Assembly (NCBI GenBank): GCA_003512525.1
Contig: DOQG01000021.1
Span: 1 to 24,504 of the forward strand
DNA length: 24,504 nucleotides
Direction of reading: 5' to 3'
Source: Oscillospiraceae bacterium
GTDB taxonomy: Bacteria; Bacillota; Clostridia; Oscillospirales; Ruminococcaceae
The position numbers were made by a program, and so were the translations under genes. Shown here one piece after another: positions 23,036 through 24,504 of the stretch. The notes below the pieces were generated by a model. The model worked only from the letters and a program-made list of their open reading frames with translations, searched no databases and was not told the origin of the DNA. How positions within the stretch are numbered: the first letter of the stretch is position 1; each line of letters opens with the position of its first letter.

Positions 23036-24256
23036 TCACTTTATATAAAACTGCTGCATAAATCTTACACATTGGACGTACTCGTTTGCAAGTTGTTGAG
23101 CGTCAACATTGTATTTTTTTATGAACTCCTCGACCTTATCCCAGTTCGCGTGCTCATAGTCGACTACCAGTCTGAACACATCTCCGAACAATCCGTCAGC
23201 GCCGAGCAGACCGTTCTTTATCTCATCTGTTACAGGCAACTCCTTCATTATATTACCTATATCCCGTTCGTCAGAAGTGCCTGCAACTACGGACATAAGT
23301 CCCATAAGGTACATTTCTTTTCTGTGTATGTACTGCCCCGGCATTACCTTTGAGATACTCTCACAGAACTTTGCTCTGAACAACGCAAGCCTTATCAGCT
23401 CATCGGGAGTGTCCTTCTGCAGACGCTGCAGCCCGACAAGATATATCCATTCTTTAAGCTTTTCAAAGCCGAGCAGCACAAGTGCCTGATGAATAGTCGA
23501 TATCTTGTTTCCGGTATTGCCGTACATTACGTTTATAAGTCTTAACAGCCTTATAGTCAGCACAACATCGGTCGATATCACCGCCGCTATCTCCTCATAA
23601 TCAGGCTCGGGCGAATACACAAGACCGAGTATATGCAGGAACGTCTTTGCCATAGGCGTATTTGTCCTGTGCGTCATAAGCAGAGGCTTCGCAAAGAAAT
23701 ATCCCTGCATATATGTACAACCCAGCCGCTTTGCATACTCGACCTCGAGCTGTGTTTCCACCTTTTCGGCGAGCATCGTCTTATTATATGCAATACACTT
23801 TTCCGCTGTGCGTTCAACAGCCTCACGCGAGGTGTGGAAGTCAAGCTTTACTATATCCGCAAGCTCAAACAGCGCCTTTGTATTATCTCCGTATTCATAG
23901 TCGTCAAGCGCGAGCAGATAGCCCATTTTCTTAAGCTCTATACACCGTCTTATTATCTCGGCATCCGCCATTACGTTTTCAAGAAGCTCCACTACAAGTA
24001 TATCGCTTGATATCATCTTCGGAACTCCGCGTTTGATAAGATTGCCCGTAAAATTGACAAACGCTTTTTTGCCGCCGAGAACACTCGTTATGTTATCCAC
24101 AAAAAATGCATTATTTATTACATCGGCGGTGCTCACATCACCGTTATTCCCCGTATATGCATTGACTCCGGGCTGATTTCTGTAAAGCAGCTCATAACCA
24201 AATGTATTGTTATTCACATCAAGTATAGGCTGACGTGCAAAAAATACGTTCTCCAC
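23036..24256 (-). CDS. EAL-HDOD signalling protein with altered EAL motif (YuxH/CdgJ-like)
   Basis: A 406-residue cytosolic protein. The EAL domain covers about 1-195 and the HDOD domain about 200-400. The signature EAL is changed to ELL (YELLYR, E22). Several other positions survive: N68 in FVNFT, E90 in VVELLEN, D118-D119 (LALDDYEYG, in place of DDFG), K137 in DIVKLDF, and AEKVET (163-168) in place of AEGVET. Known EAL-HDOD relatives such as YuxH and CdgJ usually have no phosphodiesterase activity and act as binding or regulatory proteins; activity here is uncertain. The start is GTG (24256-24254), six bases after AAGGAGAGG. It precedes the GGDEF gene, so the two probably belong to one c-di-GMP regulatory unit. 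Confidence 0.9.
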   Translation of the reverse strand: MENVFFARQPILDVNNNTFGYELLYRNQPGVNAYTGNNGDVSTADVINNAFFVDNITSVLGGKKAFVNFTGNLIKRGVPKMISSDILVVELLENVMADAEIIRRCIELKKMGYLLALDDYEYGDNTKALFELADIVKLDFHTSREAVERTAEKCIAYNKTMLAEKVETQLEVEYAKRLGCTYMQGYFFAKPLLMTHRTNTPMAKTFLHILGLVYSPEPDYEEIAAVISTDVVLTIRLLRLINVMYGNTGNKISTIHQALVLLGFEKLKEWIYLVGLQRLQKDTPDELIRLALFRAKFCESISKVMPGQYIHRKEMYLMGLMSVVAGTSDERDIGNIMKELPVTDEIKNGLLGADGLFGDVFRLVVDYEHANWDKVEEFIKKYNVDAQQLANEYVQCVRFMQQFYIK

Positions 24257-24292
24257 AGAGATCCTCTCCTTCGTGTTAAATCCTTACTTAAT

Positions 24293-24321
24293 AGTTTACA
24301 TTATTTCGCCGTCAAAGTCAA
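24293..24321 (-). promoter_or_regulatory. Candidate promoter for the EAL-HDOD gene
   Basis: On the minus strand, TTGACT (24321-24316), a 17-base spacer and TAAACT (24298-24293). A start near 24286 would give a leader of about 30 bases. Confidence 0.55.
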
Positions 24322-24356
24322 CAATAATACCTATTTTTCGCCTTTCTGACAGAGTT

Positions 24357-24376
24357 TTTTGTAACATTATACAAAA
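24357..24376. promoter_or_regulatory. Candidate operator palindrome upstream of the EAL-HDOD gene
   Basis: Perfect 7-bp arms, TTTTGTA (24357-24363) and TACAAAA (24370-24376), are separated by six bases. It contains a minus-strand TATAAT (24371-24366), which could be a second, upstream -10 element. Position and symmetry fit a dimeric regulator site. Confidence 0.4.
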
Positions 24377-24450
24377 TGTATGTAATTTTTTACACATTTC
24401 ATTCTGTATTTTTCGCTGAACCCGCAGTCGGCAGACCTGTAGTTCCGGCG

Positions 24451-24481
24451 AAAAAATTAACAGCCGCAAATCTGCGGCTGT
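24451..24481 (-). terminator. Intrinsic terminator of a gene beyond the right edge
   Basis: ACAGCCGCA (24460-24468) and TGCGGCTGT (24473-24481) form a 9-bp stem with a four-base loop. On the minus strand it is followed by TTAATTTTTT (24459-24450). It ends a leftward transcript from outside the window. The remaining 23 bases at the edge are too few to identify the gene. Confidence 0.85.
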
Positions 24482-24504
24482 CAGACTGTCGATAAACCTA
24501 CATA

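Noticed and set aside
1..24504. Mobile elements, CRISPR arrays, tRNA or rRNA genes
   Set aside because: No transposase, integrase, regularly spaced repeats, cloverleaf or rRNA-like sequence was seen on either strand.

Overview
The window looks like a chromosomal segment of an anaerobic Firmicute of the Clostridia, probably in the Oscillospiraceae/Ruminococcaceae area. The evidence is moderate GC, strong GGAGG ribosome binding sites, sigma-A promoters and the Firmicute gene order rimP-nusA-ylxR-ylxQ-infB-rbfA-nrnA-truB-ribF. Species assignment is not possible from the window alone. Nearly every gene is on the minus strand; the one clear plus-strand gene is a small zinc-ribbon membrane protein at 7181-7657. 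I see no tRNA, rRNA, CRISPR array, transposase or phage gene.

From right to left, which is the direction of transcription: (1) 24504-21593 holds a terminator of a gene outside the window, then two c-di-GMP related genes, a degenerate EAL-HDOD protein and a PAS-PAS-GGDEF diguanylate cyclase. (2) 21537-13092 is the translation and RNA-processing operon. It starts from a near-consensus promoter with a long leader hairpin before rimP and runs through nusA, ylxR, ylxQ, infB, rbfA, nrnA and truB to ribF, with very short gaps or overlaps. (3) 13074-7756 is a Gld-like ABC system: ATPase, six-helix permease, GldG-type auxiliary protein, DUF4340 membrane-anchored protein, then a small conserved protein, ending in a bidirectional terminator. 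(4) 7093-7759 is the convergent zinc-ribbon/DUF4870-type gene. (5) 6990-5669 is a PLP-dependent aminotransferase with a highly structured 5' leader. (6) 5453-187 is a three-gene exporter operon: two full ABC half-transporters, each with the same extra N-terminal module and a zinc ribbon, flanking a DUF1854 protein.

The most unusual system is the last one. Two ABC exporters, each with an N-terminal beta-rich module of about 115-145 residues followed by a four-cysteine zinc ribbon, sit around a DUF1854 protein, and the substrate is unknown. Other points of interest are a hairpin lying between the Shine-Dalgarno and the start codon of the aminotransferase, a 13-bp hairpin at the start of the rimP-nusA transcript, candidate operator palindromes at two promoters, an unusually long Asn-Asp-Arg-rich disordered insert in IF2, and a c-di-GMP gene pair in which the EAL motif is altered and the cyclase lacks the inhibitory site.
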